Shown here piece by piece: positions 25,016 to 34,160 of a stretch of 64,000 nt of DNA. The DNA is from JAKAAZ01 sp963817855 (lineage in GTDB: Bacteria > Acidobacteriota > Terriglobia > Terriglobales > Acidobacteriaceae): assembly GCA_963817855.1 (NCBI GenBank), contig CAWFQA010000002.1, positions 682,001-746,000 of the forward strand, written 5' to 3'. Positions within the stretch are counted from its first letter, which is position 1. Each line of letters opens with the position of its first letter. Below the pieces are notes generated by a model. That model made no database searches, was not told where the DNA came from, and saw nothing but the letters and a program-made list of their open reading frames with translations. A program made the position numbers and the translations under genes.

Positions 25016-26241
25016 ACGCACGTCGCCCTCTTCACCACGTTTGCTTTTTGCAGCGCGGCAATCTCGTCCTCCGTGTAACCCAATTCTCGTAGAACTTCGA
25101 AAGTATGTTCCCCAAGTCCAGGAGCCACGCGATGGAATCCTCCCGGTGTGTTGGACAAACGTGGTGAGACGGTGTGTACCGGCACCGTCCCCATCTCGTC
25201 ATCGGGGAGCTCAACCGCGATGTCCCGCTCCTGAAAATGCGGATCCTCGTGGATATCGGCCATATCGTAGACGGGTCCCACAGTCACCGAGCACTTTGCA
25301 AAGTACGCAACGCAATCAGCCTGGTTCAGTCCGCCGATAAATTCTCCAATTATCGAGTCGAGAACCAAAACATTTTGCAGGCGAGACGCGTTGGTCGCGA
25401 AGCGAGGATCCTCTGTCAGCTCAGGACGATCAATGGCGCGAAATAGTCTTTCCGCCATCGCCTGCGTCGAGGCAGAAAGGCATACCCATTTCCTGTCGCT
25501 GGTGGAATACACATTGCGCGGGGCGCTGTTGGTGGAGCGGCTTCCCGTCCTCTGTTTCACTTTGTTTGTGAGCCTGTAATTCGCCGCTTGAGGACCCAGG
25601 ATTGCAAACAGCGGATCCAGCAGAGGAATATCAATCACCTGCCCCTGACCTGAATTCACCTCAACTTCTCGCAATGCCGCCAGAACCCCAACGGCGCCAT
25701 ACAATCCGGCAGTCATGTCCCCCAGGTAGATCGGCGGCAGTACCGGTTCGCGATCTGCAAATCCGTTCATCGCAGCGAATCCGGACATTCCCTCTACCAG
25801 AGTGCCGAAACCCGGGCGATCGCGATATGGCCCGGTCTGTCCCCAGCCGGAGATCCTTGCGACGATCAACTTGCTATTACGCTCGAACAACATCTCTGGA
25901 CCGAGACCCATCTTCTCCAGCGTGGCTGGGCGAAAGCTTTCCACCAGAATCTGTGCCTGCGCCACAAGGTCCATCAGGATTTTGTGAGACTCCGGCCGGT
26001 GAAAGTTCAGACACAGGCTTCGCTTATTTCGGCTGTAGGCCTTCCATGCGGTCGAGATTCCAGACACCTTCCAATCTCGGAGCGTATCGCCGCCGAGCGG
26101 TTCTACTTTCAAAACGTCCGCCCCCATGTCTGCCAGCACCATTGTTAAAGTATTTCCAGCAACAAGGCGCGACAGGTCCAGCACCCTCACGCCCACTAGT
26201 GGACCGCCCGCCCGCTCTTCAAGTTGGATCCTCTTAAACAT
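25012..26241 (-). CDS. CaiB/BaiF-type class III CoA transferase
   Basis: Transfers CoA between carboxylic acids through a covalent aspartyl intermediate; cytosolic, about 409 residues. Seen: GVRVLDLSRLVAGNTLTMVL near residue 17-36, GADVLKVEPLGGDTLRDW near 39-56, LNFHRPESHKILMDLVAQAQ near 77, ARISGWGQTGPYRDRPGF near 127-144, and PPIYLGDMTAGLYGAVGVLA near 170-189, whose Asp is the catalytic nucleophile. The ATG at 26241 is preferred over 26313, which would leave only about 20 bases to the divergent esterase. It is coupled by ATGA to the CitE-like gene. Confidence 0.9.
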   Translation of the reverse strand: MFKRIQLEERAGGPLVGVRVLDLSRLVAGNTLTMVLADMGADVLKVEPLGGDTLRDWKVSGISTAWKAYSRNKRSLCLNFHRPESHKILMDLVAQAQILVESFRPATLEKMGLGPEMLFERNSKLIVARISGWGQTGPYRDRPGFGTLVEGMSGFAAMNGFADREPVLPPIYLGDMTAGLYGAVGVLAALREVEVNSGQGQVIDIPLLDPLFAILGPQAANYRLTNKVKQRTGSRSTNSAPRNVYSTSDRKWVCLSASTQAMAERLFRAIDRPELTEDPRFATNASRLQNVLVLDSIIGEFIGGLNQADCVAYFAKCSVTVGPVYDMADIHEDPHFQERDIAVELPDDEMGTVPVHTVSPRLSNTPGGFHRVAPGLGEHTFEVLRELGYTEDEIAALQKANVVKRATCV

Positions 26242-26333
26242 TCTTCGCCACAACCAATTCCTGTCTGGGTTCGCGTCAACCTGCATCGCCCTTGACAACC
26301 TAATCTTCCTCAATATATTCCTTCGTCAGCTGA

Positions 26334-27296
26334 ATGCTTTCAAAACACCACTCCATCGGCACAAAATCAAGTTCTCTTCCGGCATTGTCGAGAAGCTTTC
26401 TGCTCCTTTTCTTCTCTGCACTGCCCATCGCCGCAGTTCCACCAATCGCGGCGCAAATGCAAACTCGACCCTTCACTCACAATGGCTATGACCGGCCCTA
26501 TTTGATCTACAGGCCCGCTCACCTTGCAAAGAATCCTGCCGTGGTGTTTATGCTTGCCGGAATTGGTAGCACGGCACAGTTTGCGTCGAGGAATTTTGGC
26601 TGGACAGAAGAGGCAGAGCGCAATGGATTCATGGTCGTCTTCCCCGCCCCCATCGCAACCGATCCCAGCAAACCGCCAAATAAGAAAACCAACATCACTT
26701 TCTGGCAAATGAGAGGCTCGCGCACTCGCATCCTTGCGCCCGATGCCATGCCAGTCGATGACGAAGGCTATTTGACGGCTGTTATGCGAGATGTTCTCCG
26801 TCGCGACCACCCCGACCCAAGGCGCGTATTCTTCGCCGGATTTTCTAGCGGTTCGGGAATGGTGCAATTGCTTGCATCCCGGCATCCCAAAGAAATCCGC
26901 GCCATTGCCGCAGTCGCGACGCCCTTGATGAATCCGCCGACGAAACTCGCGCGTCCTGTCGGTGTGTTGTATATTCATGGCGATAAAGACGAGCAGTTCT
27001 CGGGCTTTGAAACGCTAAGCCCCCACTTTGCAACCACGCCCCATGGAAATTGGGTGACATGGGGATATCTGGACGGCTGCCAGACCCAGACAGCGGAAAA
27101 GACAGCTTGGGGTGTGCGTTTTTCGTGGCAAGGCTGCCGAAATGATGTCCCGGTCATCGCGGACTTCATCGTGGGTCTAGGTCATGAGTGGGCCGGAAGC
27201 CTTGACTCGAAATGGAACCCCCTCCCGCAAACTCCTCATCCGCTCAACTTTACGGATATGGCCTGGCAATTCTTCGCCAGTATGAACATAAAGTAG
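26334..27296 (+). CDS. Exported PHB-depolymerase-like esterase
   Basis: Alpha/beta hydrolase of the polyhydroxybutyrate depolymerase / feruloyl-esterase-like group, 320 residues, exported. Seen: signal peptide (hydrophobic SFLLLFFSALPIAA, cut near PPIAAQ), the oxyanion-side VVFMLAGIGSTA near 71, nucleophile motif GFSSGSGM near 168 (Ser), acid-side LYIHGDKDEQFSG near 213, and catalytic His in LGHEWAG near 285. Bound disulfide Cys pair likely (DGCQ and QGCR). The natural substrate is unknown. The next MFS gene begins right after its stop codon. Confidence 0.85.
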   Translation: MLSKHHSIGTKSSSLPALSRSFLLLFFSALPIAAVPPIAAQMQTRPFTHNGYDRPYLIYRPAHLAKNPAVVFMLAGIGSTAQFASRNFGWTEEAERNGFMVVFPAPIATDPSKPPNKKTNITFWQMRGSRTRILAPDAMPVDDEGYLTAVMRDVLRRDHPDPRRVFFAGFSSGSGMVQLLASRHPKEIRAIAAVATPLMNPPTKLARPVGVLYIHGDKDEQFSGFETLSPHFATTPHGNWVTWGYLDGCQTQTAEKTAWGVRFSWQGCRNDVPVIADFIVGLGHEWAGSLDSKWNPLPQTPHPLNFTDMAWQFFASMNIK

Positions 27297-27332
27297 TTCC
27301 TCAACAAATTTCTCCGAACAGGACACGCCGCC

Positions 27333-28583
27333 ATCCACAACGCAAACCATCCGGACGATCCGTCAATCCCCGACCACGTACCTCCGCGCTGGCAGTTCGC
27401 GGTCGGGTCTGGAATTCTCGGATGGCTCCTCGACGCGTTCGACTTCTTTGTCGTGATCTTTCTCTTTGACACACTGGCTGCGCGATTCCATGTAAGCAAG
27501 GCGGACATTGTCTATACGCTTACGCTGACTCTGGCCATGCGGCCCGTCGGTGCACTCTTCTTTGGCACGTGGGCTGATCGATTTGGACGCAAACGTCCGC
27601 TCATCTTCTGCGTTCTGTTTTTCTCCGCCGTCACCATCCTCAGCGGATTCGCGCCCTCTTACATTTTCTTCCTGGCGATGCGCGGGCTTTATGGCATCGG
27701 TATGGGTGGATACTGGGGAATTGGCGCATCGTATGCTATGGAGAGTGCGCCTCGGCGATGGCGCGGCGTGCTGTCTGGCGTGATGCAGAGTGGATATCCA
27801 CTTGGATATCTTCTGGCGGCCGTTGCCATGCAACTGATCGTGCCCGTTTTTGGGTGGCGCTCGATGTTCATCGTCGGTTCCACTGTGACGGTGCTTATTG
27901 TTCTGTTCACTCTTCTCGCTCCCGAATCGGAGCCGTGGAAGTTGCACCGTCAACCATCGCTATACAAAATCTTCGGCACCCTGTGGAATCACATCGGCAT
28001 CTTTGCTTATCTGCTGCTCGTCATGGCGGTGATGTCCTGTCTTTCCCATGGCACACAAGACCTCTATCCGGATTTCCTAAAGTCAATTCCTGGTGTCGCA
28101 CAACGGCGAATCCTCGGTATGAATGTCATGTTCGGACTGCCCGTGATCTACAACATCGGCGCCATCCTGGGAGCGCTTTTCTTCGGACACATATCGGAAA
28201 CAATTGGCCGCAGACGATCCATCATTCTGGCGTTGGCAGTGTCTTTGCTCTCCATCCCCGCATGGGCCTTCGGCTCTTCCCTGCTTGCGCTGGTCCTTGG
28301 GTCCTATTTCATGCAGACGGGTGTGCAGGGGGCCTTTGGCGTGATTCCGGCGCATTTGAATGAACTCTCTCCGGACGCAGTTCGAAGTCTTTTTCCCGGC
28401 TTTGTCTACCAATTGGGAGTACTGATCGGTTCTCCCGCCGTTTCCTTTGAGTATGCGCTCCGAAACCGCCTGGGATATCCATGGGCGCTCACGAGTTTCG
28501 AGGTGTGCATCATCATCGCTCTGTGTTGTATCTTCGCCTTTGGCCCGGAGCGCCTCGGCCGCAATTTCCATGTCGCCGAATAG
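27333..28583 (+). CDS. MFS transporter, sugar/organic-acid type, no standard start codon before TM1
   Basis: Major facilitator protein with twelve expected spans. Seen: first span WQFAVGSGILGWLLDAFDFF (about 27387-27446), RPVGALFFGTWADRFGRKRP after span 2, RGLYGIGMGGYWGIGASYAM, and ALFFGHISETIGRRRSI at the second-half repeat. Substrate probably an organic acid or aromatic acid by family resemblance. Odd: the frame is open from the esterase stop at 27296, but contains no ATG, GTG or TTG until a GTG at 27453, which lies inside the first span. An ATC at 27333 with AGGA about nine bases upstream is the best non-standard candidate and is used here. Either initiation is unusual or a start has been lost. 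Confidence 0.75.
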   Translation: MHNANHPDDPSIPDHVPPRWQFAVGSGILGWLLDAFDFFVVIFLFDTLAARFHVSKADIVYTLTLTLAMRPVGALFFGTWADRFGRKRPLIFCVLFFSAVTILSGFAPSYIFFLAMRGLYGIGMGGYWGIGASYAMESAPRRWRGVLSGVMQSGYPLGYLLAAVAMQLIVPVFGWRSMFIVGSTVTVLIVLFTLLAPESEPWKLHRQPSLYKIFGTLWNHIGIFAYLLLVMAVMSCLSHGTQDLYPDFLKSIPGVAQRRILGMNVMFGLPVIYNIGAILGALFFGHISETIGRRRSIILALAVSLLSIPAWAFGSSLLALVLGSYFMQTGVQGAFGVIPAHLNELSPDAVRSLFPGFVYQLGVLIGSPAVSFEYALRNRLGYPWALTSFEVCIIIALCCIFAFGPERLGRNFHVAE

Positions 28584-30237
28584 TGCGTCATTACCCATTG
28601 TCGTGGATACTGTTGCTATGTCAGCGACCGCCGCGGTATTGGGAAAGATCGGACTGCCAGCAACCATCCAGGAAATTGCAGCACGCAGGTGGGATGTAGT
28701 GATCATCGGCGCGGGACACAATGGTTTGGCCTGCGCTACTTATTTGGCTCGCGCAGGCAAGTCCGTGCTGGTACTTGAGAGCCGCGACCGTGTGGGTGGC
28801 GCCTGCACCATTGAAGAGCCGTTCCCCGGTGTGCTCATGTCCCCATGTGCCTATCTAGCGGGATTGCTGCATCCTCTTGTGGTTAAGGAGCTCAATCTTC
28901 CCCGTCGTGGTTTTGTTTGGACGCCCGCGGTCAATGGCCTGTTCGTTCCGTTCCTCGACGGCAGCAGCATTCAGCTTTGGGATGACGACGATCGTTGCGA
29001 ACAGGAACTCCGCCAGTTTTCGCCAAAGGATGTTGAAGGCTGGCGCGCCATGAGTGATGTCGTGCGGCGCTTGCGAGATCTGCTCCGACCCGCAAGCGGT
29101 ATGTTGGACGGCAACCTGGATCGCAATCGTCGTGACGCATGGATCGGCGATGCGCCGACTCACGACCAGCTTGAAGAACTGCTGGCGGACGATGCCGAAG
29201 CCCGCAGCCTGCTCTTCGACTGGTCCATGGCAGAATTCGTCGAGCGATATCTAACCGATGAGCGCTTGCAATGCGCCTATCTTGGCCAGGGAGTCATTGG
29301 AACCAACGCAAGCCCTTTCGATTCGGGTACCGCTTCCATTCGATTCCACCATTCCTCCGGTAGGCTTGGCGGCATGCCTGGCATGTGGGGATATGTGAAA
29401 GGTGGCATGGGGATGGTCTCCTTTTATTTTTGCGACGCCGCCCGCGGGGCTGGGGCGCTCGTGGCCGCAGGTGTTCCTGTTTCGCGCATCCTGCCGGGAG
29501 AAGGTGTGTTGCTCGAGAGCGGCGAACGGATCACGGCTCCGATTGTCATCTCGAATGCCGATCCGATCCGCACACTGAGCATGCTTGATGGCTCCGCCGA
29601 CGCCGCCTGGGAGAAAAAGGTACGCTCGGTGCCGATCCAGGGATGCACCGTAAAGTTGAACGTGTTGCTGCGCGAACTACCCAACTTCACGGCGCGTCCG
29701 GGGACTCTCGAGCCTCACCACTACGGCCAGATCAATGCATCGCTGACGAAATCGGAGTGGAAAGCAAGCTACGCCGCTGCGCGCGCAGGAAGCATTGCAG
29801 GCCACCTGTGGTGCGAACTTTATTTTCAAAGCGTGCATGACTCGAGTATAGTTCCCGAGGGCATGCACACCATGAGCGTCTTTGCGCAGTACGTTCCCTA
29901 TGCGTTTGCGTCGGGCGGTTGGGAAGATCGGCGCGGCGAAGTGCGATCCTTGGCGCTGCGTTCAATCGGCCGTTTTTGCAGCAATCTTGAAGATGCAGTG
30001 GTGGATGCGCAAGTGCTCGGCCCTCCGGATATCGAGCAGAAAGTGGGACTGACAGGTGGGCACATCTTTCAGGGCGAGTGCCTGCCTGTGTATATGTGGA
30101 ATCATCGCCTGTCCGCCAGAACTCCAATGAAAGGCGTCTATCTTTGCGGCGCGTGTACGCACCCGGGCGGAAGTGTCATCGGTATCAATGGGCGCAACGC
30201 TGCCATGGCTGTTTTGCATGACCTGAACGACTCCTGA
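28570..30237 (+). CDS. Phytoene-desaturase-like FAD oxidoreductase
   Basis: NAD(P)/FAD-dependent oxidoreductase of the phytoene dehydrogenase/CrtI-like family, about 555 residues. Seen: Rossmann motif DVVIIGAGHNGLACATYLAR near residue 39, LVLESRDRVGGACTIEE near 63-79, CAYLAGLLHP near 91, a middle SGRLGGMPGMWGYVKGGMGM block, and the C-terminal FAD-contact YLCGACTHPGGSVIGINGRN near 523-542. Close relatives are annotated as pyridine nucleotide-disulphide oxidoreductase domain proteins, and carotenoid substrates are not implied; no other carotenoid genes are nearby. Start at 28570 overlaps the MFS gene by 14 bases; 28618 is an alternative. Confidence 0.87.
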   Translation: MSPNSASLPIVVDTVAMSATAAVLGKIGLPATIQEIAARRWDVVIIGAGHNGLACATYLARAGKSVLVLESRDRVGGACTIEEPFPGVLMSPCAYLAGLLHPLVVKELNLPRRGFVWTPAVNGLFVPFLDGSSIQLWDDDDRCEQELRQFSPKDVEGWRAMSDVVRRLRDLLRPASGMLDGNLDRNRRDAWIGDAPTHDQLEELLADDAEARSLLFDWSMAEFVERYLTDERLQCAYLGQGVIGTNASPFDSGTASIRFHHSSGRLGGMPGMWGYVKGGMGMVSFYFCDAARGAGALVAAGVPVSRILPGEGVLLESGERITAPIVISNADPIRTLSMLDGSADAAWEKKVRSVPIQGCTVKLNVLLRELPNFTARPGTLEPHHYGQINASLTKSEWKASYAAARAGSIAGHLWCELYFQSVHDSSIVPEGMHTMSVFAQYVPYAFASGGWEDRRGEVRSLALRSIGRFCSNLEDAVVDAQVLGPPDIEQKVGLTGGHIFQGECLPVYMWNHRLSARTPMKGVYLCGACTHPGGSVIGINGRNAAMAVLHDLNDS

Positions 30238-30354
30238 CATGAAGCCCCGGCGGAAACGCCATGAAAGCTTTCACTGAAACAAAAAACTGGCAGCCGGCTG
30301 ATCGATGAGAGTACAACAAAACCAGCGCTTTTGACTTCTTGCAAGGAGGAAATT

Positions 30355-30909
30355 GTGAACGACTCTACAGTAGCTTCCGCAGTACCTGGTGCAAAAAGCA
30401 GGGAACGAACAATCATTGGCGTTCTGTTAATCATCCTCGGTCTTCTCGCCATCCTTCTGCCATTCATCGCAGGCATTGCAGTCACCGCCTTCATCGGCTG
30501 GCTTTTGTTATTTGCCGGCATCGTTCACTTGATTTACAGCTGGCATTCGCGCAAGACCGGCGGAGTGATTTGGCAGATACTCATCGCAATCCTGTATTTA
30601 TTTGTCGGCTTCTATCTGATTTTTCATCCCGCACGTGGCCTGGTTACGCTGACGCTACTGTTGGCCTCCTACTTTGTGGTGGAAGGCGTAATTGAACTTG
30701 TGCTTTATTTTCGCCTGCGTCGCTCCCATCGTTCCAGCTGGTTTCTTTGGGACGGTCTGATCACGCTGTTGTTAGGTATCCTGATATGGGCACACTGGCC
30801 GTTTAGTTCTGTATGGGTACTCGGCACGATCATCGGCATCAGCCTGCTCATCAGTGGGTTTACTCGACTGTTCGCGAAGCCGACATTAGCACCCGCAGGA
30901 CTGACTTAA
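30355..30909 (+). CDS. HdeD-family (DUF308) membrane protein
   Basis: Integral membrane protein of 184 residues with six hydrophobic spans, matching HdeD/DUF308 proteins, which are linked to acid resistance in enterobacteria. Seen: repeated small spans rich in Leu, Ile and Gly (GVLLIILGLLAILLPFIAG, FIGWLLLFAGIVHLIYSW, FVGFYLIFHPARGL, LLLGILIWAHWPF). The GTG at 30355 is chosen because AAGGAGG at 30341-30347 lies eight bases upstream. It converges on dnaE2. Confidence 0.88.
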   Translation: MNDSTVASAVPGAKSRERTIIGVLLIILGLLAILLPFIAGIAVTAFIGWLLLFAGIVHLIYSWHSRKTGGVIWQILIAILYLFVGFYLIFHPARGLVTLTLLLASYFVVEGVIELVLYFRLRRSHRSSWFLWDGLITLLLGILIWAHWPFSSVWVLGTIIGISLLISGFTRLFAKPTLAPAGLT

Positions 30910-30941
30910 AACGCTCGGCGGAATGCGACGACACGAACAAA

Positions 30942-33900
30942 TTAATGAAAATCGTGGGAGCGCAGCGCAAGCGCGCCGTCGGAAAAAGCCATCAGTCGAG
31001 TTGCTTTCACATGGATGACACCGTCCTGATTTTGCAAGGGTCCTTCGACAATCAGGAATTTGCTGCGCGTTACAACCAGACGCTCCCGCTCATACAGGTC
31101 GGGAGTGACGATGACATTGGCAATACCGGTTTCATCTTCCATTGAAAGGAAGATGAAGCCCTTTGCCGTACCAGGACGTTGCCGCGCAATAATGCACCCC
31201 GCTGTCCGCACGTAGTTTCCATCCTTCTGTTCGCGCAATTCTTTGGCTGAAAGTACATGTTGTTGCTCCAAAGCTGTGCGACGGTAATGCATGGGATGTT
31301 TGCCAACCGTGAGCCCAGTGCCAGCATAATCGGCAATCAGCCGCTCCTCGGTATTCATTTTTTGGAGCGGCTTTCCCTCCGAATCATCCTGCAACGAGGC
31401 AACATTCCGCTGAAATAATGGCCCTTCCAGCTTTCCGGCGCGTTCCACCTGCCAAAGAGCATCGCGACGGTGTTCCACTCCATCCATTTGATTCAAGGCG
31501 CCGATGCGAGCCAGCAACGTCAATTCTTTTCGATTCAGCAAGGGAACACGCTGCGCAAGATCTTCCGCGGAACTGAACAAACCATCACCCGCACGCGATG
31601 CCACAAGCGCCTCCCCAGCCTGCTTGCGTAGCCCCCGCGCATAGCTCAGCCCCATTCGTAAAGAAAGGCTACCATCGTGCTCTCGTTCTACAGCGCAGGC
31701 CCAATCGGAAATCTGAATGTCGATGGGCCGCACGCGAAGGCCATGACGTTGCGCATCTTTTACCAGGACTGCCGGCGCATAAAAGCCCATCGGCTGGTTG
31801 TTCAAAATGGCGCAGGTAAACGCAGCCAGATACTTCACTTTGAAATAAGCCGATGCATAAGCGATCAGCGCGAAGCTGGCAGCATGTGATTCTGGAAAAC
31901 CATACAACGCGAACGAGCTGATATTTTGAATGATGTTGTTTTGCGTAGTGACATCAAGCCCGTTCGCGGTCATGCCGGATCGCAGCTTGCCTTCGAGATT
32001 TTTCATTCGCTCCCAGGATCGGCGCATTCCCACTGCACGTCGCAGTTCTTCGGCTTCTGCGCCAGAGAAGTTGGCGACAACCATCGCCATCCGCAGCAGT
32101 TGTTCCTGAAACAGCGGCACGCCAAGAGTGCGCTTCAAAACAGGCTCCAACAATGGATGCGGATAGGTGACTGGCTCCTTATGCTGCCGGCGTCGCATGT
32201 AGGGATGCATCATTTGACCAACGATTGGGCCGGGGCGAATAATCGCCACCTGCACCACAATGTCATAGAACCGTTCAGGACGGTTTCGCGGCAGCGACGC
32301 CATCTGCGCCCTGCTTTCCACCTGGAACATCCCCACGGTATCGGCCTGTTGCAAGGTTCGATACACATCGGAATCTTCCGGTAGCTGGGCAAGGTCGATA
32401 GGCTCGCCATAATGCTGGGGAATCAGTTCCAGGCAATCCTTCAGAACGGCCATCATGCCTAGCCCAAGCAAGTCGACCTTGATGATGCCGAGATCGGCAC
32501 AGTCCTCTTTATCCCATTGCACGACAGTGCGACCCGGCATGGAAGCTCTTTCCAGCGGCACCACGCGATTCAATTGCCCCTGGCAGATCACCATGCCGCC
32601 CGAGTGCTGGCCCAGATGGCGCGGCAGACCCTGAATCCGCATGGACAGATCGAGATACTTGGCGATGCGCGGATGGGCAAGATCAAAGCCTGCATAATGA
32701 AATGAGTGCGCCATGGTGTCCGTCTTTCCACGCCATTCCCAGTTACTGACCAGGCTGGATAATCGCCCTAGGGTATCGGCATCAAAGCCCAGCGCTTTGC
32801 CCACTTCCCGGGCCGCAGATTTGCCGCGATACGTAATGACATTCGCCGTCATCGCAGCCCCCAGTTCCCCGTATCGCTGATAGATATACTGGATGGCCTG
32901 TTCGCGCTTAGCGACAGAAGGCAGATCGAGATCGATGTCCGGCCATTCACCGCGGCTCTCGCTCAAGAAGCGTTCGAAGAGCAACTCCATGCCCACGGGA
33001 TCAATGGCGGTAATTTCTAGCGCATAACAAACAGCCGAGTTAGCGGCACTCCCGCGACCCTGTACCAGAATGTCATGGCTCTTGCAGAACTGAACGATAT
33101 CCCAAACAATCAAAAAATATCCGGCAAACCCAAGCTTCGCAATCAAAGCCAATTCATGCTCGACCTGCTTTTTCGCCCGCTCCAGCAGATGTTGATTCTT
33201 CTTCGGTCCGTATCGCCTTGCTACTCCCTCTGCAACTCGCTTCCGCAGAAAGCTATCCATGCTATCGCCCTCCGGCACTGGATAGCGCGGAAATTCATAT
33301 CCCAGATCATCCAGCGCAAACGTGAGCTGCGAAGAAAGTTCTACCGTGTTTTCGGCTGCATGCGGCACATCGCGGAATAAGGAGACCATCTCCCTTGCCG
33401 AGCGTAGGTAGCGCAGATTGTTCAACGCTAGAAGACGTCCAGCCTGATCAAGCTCCGTATGATGGCGAATGGCGGTGAAGACATCAAGAATCTCCCGATC
33501 ATATTCCGTTGCGTAGCGAACGCCGTTGGTTGCCAGCACCGGCAACTGGAGAGAACGCGCTATACGGATTGCCGTCTGGTTGCGCCACTCCTCTTCCCGT
33601 TCCTGGTGTCGCTGGAGTTCGACATACACATTCTGTTTCCCGAAAATTTGAATGATCTGTTCGACGACCTTGCGACCCGCCGTTTCTCCACCGGCGACCA
33701 ACGCAGCGGCCAGTGGGCCTTCCTCTCCGCCAGTTAGACATACCAGGCCGGTGTTGTACTGTTGCAAATCTGCAATGGTAGCGGCGCCTTCACATTTGTT
33801 GGCCTCGCGCATTTTGAACTGCGTAATCATCTGGCAAATATTTTGATAGCCCGTGCGAGATTCGCACAGTAACGGCAGACGCACTGGTTCTGGAACATGC

Positions 33901-34160
33901 TGATGAGGAAGCCATGCAGGAGGCGTTAACCGTGACCCAAAACTGGAAACTGCAATCTCTGCTCCGATATGCGCTCGAACGCTATTTCGCTTGGCACTGG
34001 TGTGAAACCGGGCACAGCCGTAGACACCATTACGGTCCATCAGTCCGATCGCTGGCATCTCCAATTCGACAGCTCGCTCGACCAGCCCTTCTGGCTGGGA
34101 TGAGCCTTCAAGAAAGCTGAAAGCGCTGGCAGCGTGCAATTCCACATATCGCTTAGTCAT
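30942..34160 (-). CDS. dnaE2: Error-prone DNA polymerase DnaE2
   Basis: C-family polymerase alpha subunit used in damage-induced mutagenesis and lesion bypass, about 1072 residues. Seen: N-terminal PHP domain (ELHAASAFSFLEGSSQPEGL), IWDIVQFCKSHDILVQGRGS, SAANSAVCYALEITAIDP, the palm motif WPDIDLDLP with catalytic acidic residues, RGKSAAREVGKALG, QHSGGMVICQG, and KVDLLGLGMMAVL; a C-terminal OB-fold carries the TAGCIIARQRPGTAKGFIFL stretch. No proofreading domain. The ATG at 34160 overlaps the imuB stop by eight bases; a longer reading upstream has no family similarity. It is the last gene of the imuA-imuB-dnaE2 cassette. Confidence 0.95.
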   Translation of the reverse strand: MTKRYVELHAASAFSFLEGSSQPEGLVERAVELEMPAIGLMDRNGVYGCARFHTSAKRNSVRAHIGAEIAVSSFGSRLTPPAWLPHQHVPEPVRLPLLCESRTGYQNICQMITQFKMREANKCEGAATIADLQQYNTGLVCLTGGEEGPLAAALVAGGETAGRKVVEQIIQIFGKQNVYVELQRHQEREEEWRNQTAIRIARSLQLPVLATNGVRYATEYDREILDVFTAIRHHTELDQAGRLLALNNLRYLRSAREMVSLFRDVPHAAENTVELSSQLTFALDDLGYEFPRYPVPEGDSMDSFLRKRVAEGVARRYGPKKNQHLLERAKKQVEHELALIAKLGFAGYFLIVWDIVQFCKSHDILVQGRGSAANSAVCYALEITAIDPVGMELLFERFLSESRGEWPDIDLDLPSVAKREQAIQYIYQRYGELGAAMTANVITYRGKSAAREVGKALGFDADTLGRLSSLVSNWEWRGKTDTMAHSFHYAGFDLAHPRIAKYLDLSMRIQGLPRHLGQHSGGMVICQGQLNRVVPLERASMPGRTVVQWDKEDCADLGIIKVDLLGLGMMAVLKDCLELIPQHYGEPIDLAQLPEDSDVYRTLQQADTVGMFQVESRAQMASLPRNRPERFYDIVVQVAIIRPGPIVGQMMHPYMRRRQHKEPVTYPHPLLEPVLKRTLGVPLFQEQLLRMAMVVANFSGAEAEELRRAVGMRRSWERMKNLEGKLRSGMTANGLDVTTQNNIIQNISSFALYGFPESHAASFALIAYASAYFKVKYLAAFTCAILNNQPMGFYAPAVLVKDAQRHGLRVRPIDIQISDWACAVEREHDGSLSLRMGLSYARGLRKQAGEALVASRAGDGLFSSAEDLAQRVPLLNRKELTLLARIGALNQMDGVEHRRDALWQVERAGKLEGPLFQRNVASLQDDSEGKPLQKMNTEERLIADYAGTGLTVGKHPMHYRRTALEQQHVLSAKELREQKDGNYVRTAGCIIARQRPGTAKGFIFLSMEDETGIANVIVTPDLYERERLVVTRSKFLIVEGPLQNQDGVIHVKATRLMAFSDGALALRSHDFH

